Notes: generated from the letters alone by a model not told the origin. DNA of 64,000 nt from Rhodovastum sp963714255 (GCA_963714255.1 CAVQNU010000030.1:96745-160744), one strand, 5' to 3'. Numbered from the stretch's first letter, positions 42,541 to 51,349 are shown. A program made the numbers and translations.

Positions 42541-43497
42541 TCAGACGCCGTCCAGCGTTGCCGGCATCGTGTCGAAGCTCAATTTCTGATCCACCACCTT
42601 CTGCGCGAACAGCAGCAAGTTGGCATGCGCCTTGTTCTTGCGTTCCGACGCGCCGTTCATGTGGCATTGCGCCGCCGCGCCCTTCCAGTCACGGGCGGCG
42701 ATGCAGGCGTTCATCTTGGGAAAGTCGAGCGGAATGCGGCCATAAGCGAAGCTGAGGCAGAACGCCTGGGCGGCGGCCGGCATGTCCTTGAAACCGCTGT
42801 AATCGTTTAATTTCAGCAGTGCGGGCAGCTTCTGGTCGCGCAGGATCAAGGCCATCTTGTCGTTCACCCGGTCGGGATACATCCGCATATGGCACACGAC
42901 GCCGTACTGGGCGAGGTTATGGGCGGTTCGCAGCAGCTTGGATGCGGCGTCCCAGTCCGCGCGCATTTGTTGTGGCGTCGGGGCGGCCTGGGTCGCCGGA
43001 TCGTAGAACATGTTCATGATGTCGGCGCGTACCGCCACGTCGGCGGTCGCCAGCAGCACGCCGATGCCGCAGGTCACGTCCTGCTTGGCCTTTTCGGTGG
43101 CCCGGTTGTTATACATATGCAACACAGCGCCTTCGTGCCGGATGGTGAAGGCGAGCAGGTAATCCCATGCGCTTTGTCGCATGATATCGGGCTTGGTGAC
43201 CGATACCGCGATCTTGCCGATCCCCGGAGAGGGCACAGGCTTGGGCGCCGGCGCCTGCCCCATCAGCACCCTGATCGTCCTGCCCCCGGCGTCGACCCTT
43301 CCGTCCGGCTTGGGCATGCGAACAACGCGGCGCTGGAATTCGGTGATGGCGGTGATCGTGCTGTCGTCGCAGACGCCGGACACCGGCAGCAACTTCAGAG
43401 GCGGCATCAGGTTTTTGTTCAGCAACGCCTGAACGATCCGCACGTCGGCCGGATAGTTTTTGCCGCCCCGTCCGACGGTCGCGTTGATGCTCAGCAT
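42541..43497 (-). CDS. Peptidoglycan-binding, muramidase-like protein, candidate effector
   Basis: Protein of 318 residues. Residues 7-80 form a peptidoglycan-binding-like domain (VGRGGKNYPADVRIVQALLNKN, FQRRVVRMPKPDGRVDAGGRTI), in the style of T6SS cargo. After a Pro-rich linker comes a lysozyme-like stretch FTIRHEGAVLHMYNN with Glu122, followed by DVTCGIGVLLA, similar to the catalytic start of GH24-type muramidases. No signal peptide. The ATG at 43497 has GGTGA six bases ahead; a TTG 21 bases upstream is an alternative. A secreted partner follows at once, so an effector-immunity pair is likely but unproved. Confidence 0.68.
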   Translation of the reverse strand: MLSINATVGRGGKNYPADVRIVQALLNKNLMPPLKLLPVSGVCDDSTITAITEFQRRVVRMPKPDGRVDAGGRTIRVLMGQAPAPKPVPSPGIGKIAVSVTKPDIMRQSAWDYLLAFTIRHEGAVLHMYNNRATEKAKQDVTCGIGVLLATADVAVRADIMNMFYDPATQAAPTPQQMRADWDAASKLLRTAHNLAQYGVVCHMRMYPDRVNDKMALILRDQKLPALLKLNDYSGFKDMPAAAQAFCLSFAYGRIPLDFPKMNACIAARDWKGAAAQCHMNGASERKNKAHANLLLFAQKVVDQKLSFDTMPATLDGV

Positions 43498-43532
43498 GAC
43501 GTTCACCAGAGATGGCAACGGTTAAACCAAGA

Positions 43533-43555
43533 CATTTGCAATGATATGGCAAATG
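43533..43555. promoter_or_regulatory. Inverted repeat upstream of the muramidase-like gene
   Basis: CATTTGC and GCAAATG separated by nine bases, 36 bases before the start codon. Size and position fit an operator or promoter element for the effector pair. Confidence 0.4.
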
Positions 43556-43650
43556 AGACGGTTTTGAAAGGGAGCTCTGCGACCGGGGCGGAATAACGGA
43601 GCCTGGGGTCCGATCATTTCCGGCGAACCCGGCGATTTGCCAAAAGACCT

Positions 43651-44208
43651 CTATGCTCGCTTCAAACGGCGCCGAGAATGGTTCGGGTACCAGGCCGTGA
43701 AAGCCGCGGTTGCGATCAGAAATGTATACGAAATGAGTTCATATCCCAATTCCGGCAGGATGAACCGGGACATTTTCCCCCACGCCAGAATGGCATTCAA
43801 CGTGAAGGCCGTCGCCCAGACGGTGGTCATCACGACATTCGTCCGGATGAAAACCGGGCTGTTCCAAAGCGAGGGGTCGGTATGATCCCGCGCGTAGTCG
43901 AGCGTGAACGGCTTGCCGATGGCGATGGTCAGCCAGGCGCCGGTTGCCAGGGCGGCGCTGGCCAGCACGCCCATGTGGCGGGCGGTCCAGGCGTTGTCGA
44001 GCAACGCCACCGCGACTGTTGCATAGGAGAAAAAGAGCAGCCCCAGCCATAATATGACGCCGCGATGCAGGCGGCTGATGCCCATCAGCACGCTCAGCGC
44101 CAGCGCCACGACCAGCCCGATTTTCAGCCGTAGCAGGCTGCCCTGGGCGATGACCAGGAACGAAATCCAGGGCGCGAAGGCCAGGAGCAGTTTGAGAAAT
44201 GCCAGCAC
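43651..44208 (-). CDS. Multi-pass membrane protein, unknown
   Basis: Protein of 185 residues with about six hydrophobic segments (LLLAFAPWISFLVIA, KIGLVVALALSVLMG, GVILWLGLLFFSYATVAVALL, MGVLASAALATGAWLTIAIG, VVMTTVWATAFTLNAILAW, ELISYTFLIATAAFTAW) and a basic C-terminus. I do not recognise a family. GTG start. A palindromic repeat lies between its start and the dehydrogenase gene upstream. Confidence 0.7.
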   Translation of the reverse strand: MLAFLKLLLAFAPWISFLVIAQGSLLRLKIGLVVALALSVLMGISRLHRGVILWLGLLFFSYATVAVALLDNAWTARHMGVLASAALATGAWLTIAIGKPFTLDYARDHTDPSLWNSPVFIRTNVVMTTVWATAFTLNAILAWGKMSRFILPELGYELISYTFLIATAAFTAWYPNHSRRRLKRA

Positions 44209-44262
44209 GGCGTTCTGTTTCCCTCGGCGTCCGGATAGTTGTTCCGGAGGTACCCGAAACGA

Positions 44263-44351
44263 ATGGGTTCCAAGGGCCTCCCGGCCGTCGCGCCGAAGGC
44301 GCGCTGCGCGCGACGGCGGGTCCAGGGCAGAGCCCTGGCCTTCCTTGCTAT
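44263..44351. repeat. Dispersed palindromic repeat, half copy with an extra hairpin
   Basis: GGGTTCCAAGGGCC begins the right half, then CCGTCGCGCCGAAGGCGC with its complement makes an extra hairpin like that at 34336, then GGCGGGTCCAGGGCAG and CCCTGGCCTTCCTTGC. Confidence 0.88.
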
Positions 44352-44358
44352 TTTGCCC

Positions 44359-45363
44359 CTACCAACTCTCCACCGCAACAACGTTCTGCGGCGCTGCCCC
44401 CAGCAGTGCGGCCATCATCGTCTCGGCCGATTTCCGCCGTATATCCGCCCAGGCTTCCGGCGAGTGGTAAGCCGCGTGCGGCGTAACCACGAGCCGCCCC
44501 TGCAGCCAGGGTTCGCGTTCCCGGTAGGCGCGCAGCAGGTCGGGCACCGGCTCGGCGGGCGGTTCGACGGGCAGCACGTCCAGGCCGGCGCCGGCGATGC
44601 TGCCTTCGCGCAGCAGCACTTCCAGCGCGGCGAGGTCGAGGATCGGGCCGCGGGCGGTGTTCACCACCACGGCACCTTCGGGCAGCAGGCGCAGTTGCTC
44701 GATGCCAAGCAGGCCGCGCGTTTCGCCGGTCAGCGGGGCGTGCAGGCTCAGCACGTCGGCGCGTTCCAGCAGCGCCTCCAGCGTGGCGGCGCGGTCGATG
44801 CCGAGCGCGCGTTCGGTGCCGTTCGGGCGGTAGGGGTCGTAGAAGGCGACGGAGAAGCCGAACGCTTTCGCCCGCAGCGCGACGGCGGTGCCGATGCGTC
44901 CCAGCCCGATGATGCCGAAGCGCTGCGTGTCCAGCCGGCGGACCAGCGGCGTGGTGACCGGACGCCAGGGGGCGGGCGCCTCGCCGCGCTGGGTGTCGTG
45001 ATACAGCAGAATGCCGCGGCGCAGGGCGAGCACCAGGGCCATGGCGTGGTCGGCCACTTCGGCGGTGCCGTAGTCGGGCACGTTGCACACCAGCACGCCG
45101 CGTTCGGCGGCGGCGGCGCGGTCGATGCGGTCGTAGCCGACGCCCATGCGCACCACGGCGCGCAGGCGGGGGAAGCGGGCGAAGTCCTCGGCGGTGACGT
45201 GGTGGCGCATCACGGCCAGGCCGGTGACCGGCTCGCAATCGGCGGCGTCGAGCTCGGCGAGCGTGCCGACGCTGCGCACCAGGATCTGCACGTCCGGGCC
45301 GAAGACGTCGCGCTCGACGATGTCGTCGGGAAACAGGGTTTCGGGATAAAGGACCGTGATCAT
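44359..45363 (-). CDS. D-isomer specific 2-hydroxyacid dehydrogenase (C-terminal-binding-protein type)
   Basis: NAD-dependent enzyme of 334 residues. The Rossmann motif FGIIGLGRIGTAVALRAKAFG is near residue 150; VVRMGVGYDRIDRAAAAERGVLVCNVPDYGTAEVADH, VVVNTARGPILDLAALEVLL and VVTPHAAYHSPEA hold the catalytic Arg, Glu and His. It oxidises or reduces D-2-hydroxy acids; the specific substrate is unknown. The ATG at 45363 is taken over a longer upstream frame. Confidence 0.9.
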   Translation of the reverse strand: MITVLYPETLFPDDIVERDVFGPDVQILVRSVGTLAELDAADCEPVTGLAVMRHHVTAEDFARFPRLRAVVRMGVGYDRIDRAAAAERGVLVCNVPDYGTAEVADHAMALVLALRRGILLYHDTQRGEAPAPWRPVTTPLVRRLDTQRFGIIGLGRIGTAVALRAKAFGFSVAFYDPYRPNGTERALGIDRAATLEALLERADVLSLHAPLTGETRGLLGIEQLRLLPEGAVVVNTARGPILDLAALEVLLREGSIAGAGLDVLPVEPPAEPVPDLLRAYREREPWLQGRLVVTPHAAYHSPEAWADIRRKSAETMMAALLGAAPQNVVAVESW

Positions 45364-45544
45364 CTTAGCTCCCCGTCTTGCGCCGGTGTTGTGCGTCGTC
45401 CAACGGGGACTGCATCGGCTGGGGCGGGGCGGTTGGCAAGAGGGGCGTGCGATGGCGACGACCGGGGCGGGAGCGGCGGCGCCTGGTCCCCACCCGCTCG
45501 GACGGGCGCGAGCGGAGGGGCCAGGACAGAGCTGCGAAGATGGT

Positions 45545-45940
45545 TTAGGGGATGTCGCGAACCAGATCCACCTTGGCGTAGTAAGTCGCGCCGACCGGGC
45601 CGGCATAGAGTTCGACCGAGCCTTCGTGCTCAAGAATTGCCGATATATAGGATAACCATGAGTGGTTAAGCCCCGGCTTCACGCTGGTGATGACGTCACT
45701 GAGCGCGTGCGTCGGATTGTCGCCGCCGCCGCCCACGGTCAGACCAAATGTTTTACCCGAGGTGGCCTCGATGGCCGCGAGAATGTCGGTCCATTCTTTC
45801 GTGGTCAAAAGCAGCTTCGGCGGATTGAGGCTGGTATTGTTGCTGATCGTCGCGTCGATGGTAACGCCTTCGCTCGACCTTTTGTATTGAAAAATGCCTT
45901 TCTGGCCTTGGGATTGGCCAAGAGTTTCGACGAATTTCAT
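45545..45940 (-). CDS. Hypothetical soluble protein
   Basis: Unrecognised 131-residue protein without signal peptide or membrane helix. MKFVETLGQSQGQKGIFQYKR opens it; later TTKEWTDILAAIEA and GLTVGGGGDNPTHALSDVIT are seen. The start at 45940 has GGAG at eight bases. It lies among accessory genes; its composition is less GC-rich than the housekeeping genes. No function is proposed. Confidence 0.6.
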   Translation of the reverse strand: MKFVETLGQSQGQKGIFQYKRSSEGVTIDATISNNTSLNPPKLLLTTKEWTDILAAIEATSGKTFGLTVGGGGDNPTHALSDVITSVKPGLNHSWLSYISAILEHEGSVELYAGPVGATYYAKVDLVRDIP

Positions 45941-46174
45941 TGGTCTGCTCCGCGTTACGGGGAATAACAACACGAATGGGGTTTGCGCGCCGCCAGCGCC
46001 AGCCGAACGCGGATACCAGCCGGCTCCCTTTGCGGTCAAGCTGCGTGGCGCTTCTGGAGATTGCAGTTTGAATATCATTTGGCTTCCTTTTGACTCGGCA
46101 TCAGAGGAAGGCAAGCGGCAGCGCCCGCTGGCCTTGCTTGCTCGCTTGCTCCGGACGTGGCACTTCCCGTCGCC

Positions 46175-46753
46175 ATGTTACGTAGTCTCTACAACCGGGT
46201 GATCGCGCTCGCCGGCAGCCGCCGGGCCGGGCTGTGGCTGGCTTTGGTCAGCTTCGCCGAAAGCAGCTTTTTTCCCATTCCGCCGGACGCGCTGCTGGTG
46301 CCGATGGTGCTGGCCCGGCCCGACCGCGCCTGGCGGCTGGCCTTCGTCTGCACCACGGCGAGCGTGGCCGGCGGCGCGCTCGGCTACCTGATCGGCTACG
46401 CATTGTTCGACGTGCTCGCCGCGCCGATCCTGCGTGCCTACCATTTCGAGACCGCGTTCGCGGCGTTCCAGGCGAAATTCGCCGAATGGGGGCTGTGGGT
46501 GATCCTGATCAAGGGCCTGACGCCGATCCCCTACAAGATCGTGACCATCGCATCCGGCGCGGCGCGGTTCAACTTCGCTATATTCATGCTGGCCAGCCTG
46601 GCCACGCGGGGCGTGCGCTTCTTTGCCGTCGCGGGACTGCTGCGCCGCTATGGGGAGAGTTTGCGGGATTTCATCGAGCGGCGGCTGACCCTGGTGACGA
46701 GCGCGCTGGCTGCCGGCATCGTCGGCGGCTTCCTGGCGCTGAAGTTCCTGTAG
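46175..46753 (+). CDS. YqaA / DedA-related membrane protein
   Basis: Protein of 192 residues of the SNARE-associated / VTT-domain family. WLALVSFAESSFFPIPPDALLVPMVLARP near residue 25 and AEWGLWVILIKGLTPIPYKIVTIASGAARF around 110 are the paired re-entrant motifs. Relatives in the DedA group affect lipid carrier recycling and membrane integrity. The stop TAG runs directly into a strong hairpin shared with the convergent hydrolase gene. Confidence 0.88.
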   Translation: MLRSLYNRVIALAGSRRAGLWLALVSFAESSFFPIPPDALLVPMVLARPDRAWRLAFVCTTASVAGGALGYLIGYALFDVLAAPILRAYHFETAFAAFQAKFAEWGLWVILIKGLTPIPYKIVTIASGAARFNFAIFMLASLATRGVRFFAVAGLLRRYGESLRDFIERRLTLVTSALAAGIVGGFLALKFL

Positions 46754-46783
46754 GGTGCGGCGACGGAGCGCGCCGCCGCACCC
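46753..46783. terminator. Bidirectional terminator hairpin
   Basis: GGGTGCGGCG (46753-46762) pairs with CGCCGCACCC (46774-46783) between the convergent yqaA-like gene and the hydrolase gene. The left arm begins on the last base of the stop codon. Confidence 0.65.
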
Positions 46784-46789
46784 CTCCGC

Positions 46790-47611
46790 TCAGCCCGCGA
46801 TGAAGGCCAGCAGGTCGGCGTTGAACGCGTCCGGCTGCGTCAGCGCGAGCCCGTGCGGCCCGCCCGGATAGATCTTGAGCGTGGCCCCCGGCACCAGCTT
46901 GGCCGAGAGCCGGGCTGAGGCAGCGATCGGCACGATCTGGTCGTCGTCGCCATGCGCGATCAGGGTTGGGATGTTGAACCTCTTCAGGTCGGCAGTGAAG
47001 TCGGTCTCGGAAAACTGCCGGATGCAGTCGAACACCGGCTTGATGCCGGCCTGCATGCCCTGCAGCCAGAACGCGTCCCGCAGCCCTTCGGAGACTTTCG
47101 CGCCCGGACGGTTGAAACCAAAAAACGGCAGCGAAAGGTCCTTGAAGAGCTGTGAGCGGTCGGCGGCCACCGCGGCGCGGAAGCCGTCGAACGCCTCGAT
47201 CGGCGTGCCGGCGGGATTGGCGTCGGAGCGCAGCATCAGCGGCGGCACCGCGCCGAGCAGAACCGCCCGGGCCAGCCGCGACGTGCCGTGCCGGCCGATG
47301 TAGCGGGCGACCTCGCCGCCGCCGGTGGAATGGCCGACCAGCACCGCGTCGCGCAGGTCGAGGGTTTTGAACAGCTCGGCCAGGTCGTCGGCATAGGTGT
47401 CCATGTCGTTGCCGTCCCAGGTCTGCGCCGAGCGGCCATGGCCGCGCCGGTCATGGGCGATGACGCGGTAGCCGCGGTGGCCCAGGAACAGCATCTGCGC
47501 GTCCCATGCATCAGCACTTAGCGGCCAGCCATGGGAGAATACGACGGGGCGGCCGGCGCCCCAGTCTTTGTAGAAAATCTGCGTGCCGTCTTTTGTTGTC
47601 AGCGTGGTCAT
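46790..47611 (-). CDS. Alpha/beta hydrolase, cofactor-free haloperoxidase-like
   Basis: Protein of 273 residues close to non-haem chloroperoxidases. FYKDWGAGRPVVFSHGWPLSADAWDAQM near the N-terminus holds the oxyanion region; GHSTGGGEVARYI has the nucleophile Ser at about residue 95. The acid and His are in IAHGDDDQIVPI and GGPHGLALT. These enzymes act as esterases or perhydrolases, often annotated as haloperoxidases. Substrate unknown. Confidence 0.9.
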   Translation of the reverse strand: MTTLTTKDGTQIFYKDWGAGRPVVFSHGWPLSADAWDAQMLFLGHRGYRVIAHDRRGHGRSAQTWDGNDMDTYADDLAELFKTLDLRDAVLVGHSTGGGEVARYIGRHGTSRLARAVLLGAVPPLMLRSDANPAGTPIEAFDGFRAAVAADRSQLFKDLSLPFFGFNRPGAKVSEGLRDAFWLQGMQAGIKPVFDCIRQFSETDFTADLKRFNIPTLIAHGDDDQIVPIAASARLSAKLVPGATLKIYPGGPHGLALTQPDAFNADLLAFIAG

Positions 47612-47826
47612 TGGTGTTGTCCCCGTTTCTGTTCTTGACGTAGCATCAGGCCGGCGAGAATTGGCCTTTGCGCTCCCGTGAACGGGCGCAGAATCCATTC
47701 TGCGCGGGGGCTGAGAAAATCACGATGGCTTGTGGGCTTAATTCAGTGCCGTCGGGGTGAAATCCCGGTGCGCGCCGGCAGGACGAGCGATCATCGCGCC
47801 ATTCGGGCTGATGCCCGCCTGCCGCG

Positions 47827-48585
47827 TTATGCCAGCAGCGCCGCCCGCAGCCCTTCGCGCCGCGCCGCATCCAGCCCGATGCGCTGCGCGAGATAGGCAT
47901 CCACCGAGCCATGCGCGGCGCGGATGGTGGCGAACACGCCGTCGAGCAGATCGGCGTGCACATGCAGCAGCACCTCGGCCACCGCCGGCGGCAGCAGGGC
48001 GGAGAGTTGCGGCTCGCCCGCCCAAAGCTCGTTGGTGGCCAGATAGTCGGCGCGGATCGCCTCGTGCTCGACGCCGAGGGCTGCCAGCAGCAGGGCGGCG
48101 CCGAAGCCGGTCCGGTCCTTGCCGGCGGTGCAATGGAACAGCAGCGGGCGGTGCGCCTCCTGCAGCAGCAGGTCGAACATCGCCGCGTAGCGATGCGCCC
48201 AGTCCAGCGCGTAGGCGGCATAGGCGCGGTGCATCAGCCCCATCGCATCCTCACCGGTGGCTTCGCGTGCGGCGGCGAGGTCGCGCAGCGAGGCACCGAG
48301 CGAGGGGTCGATGGGCAGGGGATGCACCGTCACCCCGGGCAGGGAGGCAAGATTGGAGGGCGCGTAGCGGCGCTCTCCCTCGCCGCGCAAATCGACCACG
48401 CTGCGCAGGCCGGTGGCGGCGAGGGTGGCGGCGTCGGCCTCGGTCAGCCGGCCGAGGGCGGCGGAGCGGAACACCTGGCCGAAGCGCACCCGCCGGCCGG
48501 AAGCCGTTCGCCAGCCGCCGAGGTCGCGCAGGTTGGACGCGCCTTCCAGCACGATCGATCTCGGCAGATCAGCGACATCGTCCAT
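47827..48585 (-). CDS. Tyrosine-protein phosphatase (dual-specificity type)
   Basis: Protein of 252 residues. The Cx5R loop is FHCTAGKDRTGFGA at about residue 135; GASNLRDLGGWRTASGRRVRFGQVFRSAAL opens the family domain and SVVDLRGEGERRYAPS lies between. It belongs with bacterial Tyr phosphatases such as LipA of Listeria or MptpB-like proteins that can act on phosphotyrosine and phosphoinositides. The ATG at 48585 is favoured by family alignment. The DUF4328 gene precedes it by 66 bases. Confidence 0.88.
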   Translation of the reverse strand: MDDVADLPRSIVLEGASNLRDLGGWRTASGRRVRFGQVFRSAALGRLTEADAATLAATGLRSVVDLRGEGERRYAPSNLASLPGVTVHPLPIDPSLGASLRDLAAAREATGEDAMGLMHRAYAAYALDWAHRYAAMFDLLLQEAHRPLLFHCTAGKDRTGFGAALLLAALGVEHEAIRADYLATNELWAGEPQLSALLPPAVAEVLLHVHADLLDGVFATIRAAHGSVDAYLAQRIGLDAARREGLRAALLA

Positions 48586-48651
48586 GACCGGTCTCCGTTC
48601 CCTGGCGGGTGGCAGCATAGCGATGCGCGACTGCCAGGGAAGCTTGTGCGG

Positions 48652-49392
48652 TTATCCGCCCGGCAAATCGCCGGCGCCGTGAAGTGCGGCAAGCTGTGCT
48701 GCCTGCATGCGCTGCACCTGGCTGATGATGCGCAGGAAAATGGCGCCCGCGATGATGCCGGCGAGATCGGAAATCGCCCAGACCCAGGTTGCATCGGTCA
48801 GCGCGTCGAGGCTTGTCGCCCGCATGGACAGCCGCGGTGCGACATTGCCGGCGAGAATGGCGAGCAGCAGGAAAAACCACCACCAGCCAAGCAATGAAGG
48901 GGCCGGATAACGCCACCATGCCGGCGGATGCGCGCTCGCGCGCCAGATTTCCCGCATCGCGTCGAAGGGCTTCACGAGGTTGGCGACGGGAACGAAATAC
49001 CAGCCGACCGCCCAGGCGGGTGTGAACTGCATGCCCGCGGCGCCAAGGCCGCTTGCATTGGCGTTCGCCCGATAGATCCATGCCAGAATCAGAATGCCGG
49101 ACAGCGCGTAGGCGCCCAGCCGGCTCAGTCTGGTCACGTACTGACGCGCATCGTTGGCGACGGTGGCGTCGTGCACGTCCGATGGGCTGTGGGAACCGTC
49201 TGCGAAGCCGAGCAGCATCTGGACTTGCAGCAGATCGGAAATTACCGCCCAGGCGGTGAGCACAATGAAGCCGGCAAGGGCGAGCTTCGTCCAGTTGGCC
49301 AGACGGGTGGCATCGCGGTAGGGGTAGGTCGGCAAGCGGCGGTGCCTTTCACGGAGCGGTGGCTGCAAGCGATGTCGGTCGCGGATTGACAA
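48652..49392 (-). CDS. DUF4328 domain-containing membrane protein
   Basis: Protein of 246 residues with about five hydrophobic segments: KLALAGFIVLTAWAVISDLL, AYALSGILILAWIYRANANA, AWAVGWYFVPVANLVKPF, WWWFFLLLAILAGNVA and ISDLAGIIAGAIFLRIIS. The RANANA and PFDAMREIWRAS stretches fit DUF4328. Function unknown. It starts 13 bases after the agmatinase end, on the opposite side from the phosphatase. Confidence 0.82.
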   Translation of the reverse strand: MSIRDRHRLQPPLRERHRRLPTYPYRDATRLANWTKLALAGFIVLTAWAVISDLLQVQMLLGFADGSHSPSDVHDATVANDARQYVTRLSRLGAYALSGILILAWIYRANANASGLGAAGMQFTPAWAVGWYFVPVANLVKPFDAMREIWRASAHPPAWWRYPAPSLLGWWWFFLLLAILAGNVAPRLSMRATSLDALTDATWVWAISDLAGIIAGAIFLRIISQVQRMQAAQLAALHGAGDLPGG

Positions 49393-49405
49393 GGCACCGC
49401 AAAAA

Positions 49406-50296
49406 TTAGATCGGCGCCGCGACCAAGGCCAGATATTCCCAGGCCACCGTGGCCGCGGCGAGGGCGGTAATTTCGGCTACGTCATAGGCGGGCGCGACCT
49501 CGACCACGTCCATGCCCGTCCAGGCCAGGCCGCGCAGCCCGCGCAGGATGGCTTGCGCCTGCCAGGACGCCAGGCCGCCGATTTCGGGCGTGCCGGTGCC
49601 GGGCGCGAAGGCCGGGTCCAGCGCATCGATGTCGAAGCTGAGATACACCGGTGCATGGCCCACGATCTCGCGTACCAGCGAGGCGATGGCGGCGGGGCCG
49701 GCCTCATGCGCCTCCTGCGCCGTGACGACGGTGACGCCTTGGGACAGGGTCCAGTCCCAGACCTCGCGCGATACGGGGGAGCGGATGCCGACCTGTATCA
49801 TGCGGCGTGGATCGACCAGCCCCTCGGCGATGGCGTGGTAGAACACCGAGCCATGGCTGAGCGCCTGGCCGAACCCGTCCGGCCAGGTGTCGACATGGGC
49901 GTCGAAATGCACCAGGGCGAGCGGTCCGGTGCGCCGGGCCAGCGCCCGCAGCAGCGCGAGGGTGACGCCGTGTTCGCCGCCGAGGGCGATCAGGTGTGGA
50001 ATCGCCGCCGCCGCCTGCTCGAGGGCCGCCAGGGTGGCCGGGATATCGCCCAGGGCGACGGAAAAATCCCCGATATCGGCGAGGTCGAGGGCGGCCGGAT
50101 CGACCCAGGCGGTGGGATGGGCGCCATCGACCAGCATGCGGCTGGCCCGGCGGATGGCGTGCGGCCCGTCGCGCGCGCCGGCGCGGTTGGTGGTGCCGGC
50201 ATCGAACGGAATGCCGGCGACGGTGTACGTGGCCGGCTCTCGCCTGGGGGTGGCGAGGAAGCTGGGGGGGAGGGCGAAGGTGGGGGGACCGGCCAT
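49406..50296 (-). CDS. speB: Agmatinase (arginase family)
   Basis: Mn-dependent ureohydrolase of 296 residues. Metal ligands lie in ALGGEHGVTLAL, VHFDAHVDTWPD and YLSFDIDALDPAFAPGTGTPEIGGL. It hydrolyses agmatine to putrescine and urea; guanidinobutyrase or another guanidino substrate remains possible because the specificity loops cannot be judged. It is upstream of DUF4328 and the phosphatase on the same strand; its start lies near a repeat remnant cut by an IS element. Confidence 0.85.
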   Translation of the reverse strand: MAGPPTFALPPSFLATPRREPATYTVAGIPFDAGTTNRAGARDGPHAIRRASRMLVDGAHPTAWVDPAALDLADIGDFSVALGDIPATLAALEQAAAAIPHLIALGGEHGVTLALLRALARRTGPLALVHFDAHVDTWPDGFGQALSHGSVFYHAIAEGLVDPRRMIQVGIRSPVSREVWDWTLSQGVTVVTAQEAHEAGPAAIASLVREIVGHAPVYLSFDIDALDPAFAPGTGTPEIGGLASWQAQAILRGLRGLAWTGMDVVEVAPAYDVAEITALAAATVAWEYLALVAAPI

Positions 50297-50320
50297 GGGG
50301 CACAGGATGCCGCGTGGACG

Positions 50321-50340
50321 GAAGGAAGGCCAGGGCTCTG
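50321..50340. repeat. Dispersed repeat truncated by an IS256-type remnant
   Basis: GAAGGAAGGCCAGGGCTCTG is the left end of the repeat; the expected continuation is replaced after 50340 by GGGTCGTGTCCGTCAAG, which looks like the end of the IS256-family remnant that follows. Confidence 0.65.
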
Positions 50341-50399
50341 GCCAGGGTCGTGTCCGTCAAGCTGGTGTCATCCGGCATGCGTGAGCAGGCGGTGAGGGA

Positions 50400-50836
50400 T
50401 CAGGCGGCTTCGGTGGTGATCTGGTTGGGCTCGGCGTCGATGGCCGGCGCGGTGAGGTCGGCCGTCGCCTCGACCTGTATGGTGCGCTGCTGGCGCAGCC
50501 ACTCGTCGTTCTGTTCCGGCAGCACGGCGCCGATCCGGCGAATGATCGCGCCCTCGTTGGGGAAGATGCCGACCATATCGGCCCGGCGCTTGACCTGCTT
50601 GTTCAATCGCTCCGGTGAATTGGTCGCGTGCAGCCTGGCCCGATGCTGGGCCGGGAAATCCATGTCGGACAGCACGTCCATGGCGCTACCGGCGACGCAA
50701 GCGGCAAGTTTTGGTCCTTCGGGCGCAACTGGTCTGCGACATGGCGCCGCATCTGGCTGGCCGCGGCGCGATCGGGCTGGATGAAGGCCTGGCGCAGCGC
50801 CGCCGCGCCCATGCTTTGCTGGCCCTTCGGCGCATC
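50400..50836 (-). pseudogene. IS256-family transposase, truncated and frameshifted
   Basis: The C-terminal part of a mutator-type transposase. From 50836 the frame reads APKGQQSMGAAALRQAFIQPD and RRHVADQLRPK; after a frameshift, KLAACVAGSAMDVLSDMDFPAQH, LHATNSPERLNKQVKRRADMVGIFPNE and GAVLPEQNDEWL continue to the stop at 50400. The N-terminal two thirds, with most of the DDE domain, are missing. Its right end seems to lie at about 50345, inside a copy of the dispersed repeat. It is not active. Confidence 0.85.
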
Positions 50837-50886
50837 GGACATCCTGCCAGATAGAGTCCTTGCGTGAGATTTCTTTTTTGAATACA

Positions 50887-50899
50887 ATGTAAATTACAT
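50887..50899. promoter_or_regulatory. Candidate operator upstream of the ArsR-type regulator
   Basis: ATGTAA-A-TTACAT, an AT-rich inverted repeat in the promoter region of the ArsR gene, with TTGAAT just upstream as a possible -35 element. ArsR/BigR proteins bind AT-rich palindromes in their own promoters. Confidence 0.5.
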
Positions 50900-50958
50900 A
50901 TCGGTTGCATCTTAACGCCCGTCACTCCAAGGCGGGACCCGCCGGGGAGAGGAGTTCG

Positions 50959-51294
50959 ATGGCGCAGCAGGACGTGATCGAGTTGCCGCCGGCCGGCGAT
51001 TTGGAGGCGCATGCCGCAGCGGCGGAGTTGTTCCTGCGCTCGATCGCCAACCGTCACCGGCTCATGGTGCTGTGCGCGTTGGTCGAGGGCGAAATATCCG
51101 CCGGCGAACTCAGCCGCCGGCTGGGCCTTACGCAGTCGAACCTGTCGCGCCATCTTGGCACGCTGCGCGAGCAGGGGCTGGTGGCGACGCGGCGGGAGGC
51201 GACGACGATCTATTACCGGATCGCCTCCGACCGGGTGCGCACCATCCTGCAGACGCTGCACGGCATGTTCTGCGCCGGCCCCGGCATCAGCTGA
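50959..51294 (+). CDS. ArsR-family regulator, BigR/SqrR-like persulfide sensor
   Basis: Winged-helix repressor of 111 residues. IANRHRLMVLCALVEGEISAGELSRRLGLTQSNLSRHLGTLREQGLV covers the helix-turn-helix. The only two Cys are Cys39 and Cys105 (HGMFCAG), a spacing of 66 as in BigR (42/108) and SqrR (41/107), where the pair forms a tetrasulfide with persulfides and releases DNA. The metal sites of other ArsR proteins (CxC in the recognition helix) are absent. The start at 50959 has GAGAGGAG at good spacing. It converges on the rhodanese-RND operon. Confidence 0.87.
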   Translation: MAQQDVIELPPAGDLEAHAAAAELFLRSIANRHRLMVLCALVEGEISAGELSRRLGLTQSNLSRHLGTLREQGLVATRREATTIYYRIASDRVRTILQTLHGMFCAGPGIS

Positions 51295-51349
51295 ACGAAC
51301 ATCCACCGGGGTGTCATCGCGCTCCGCGGCAATCAGCCGTCAGCACCGG

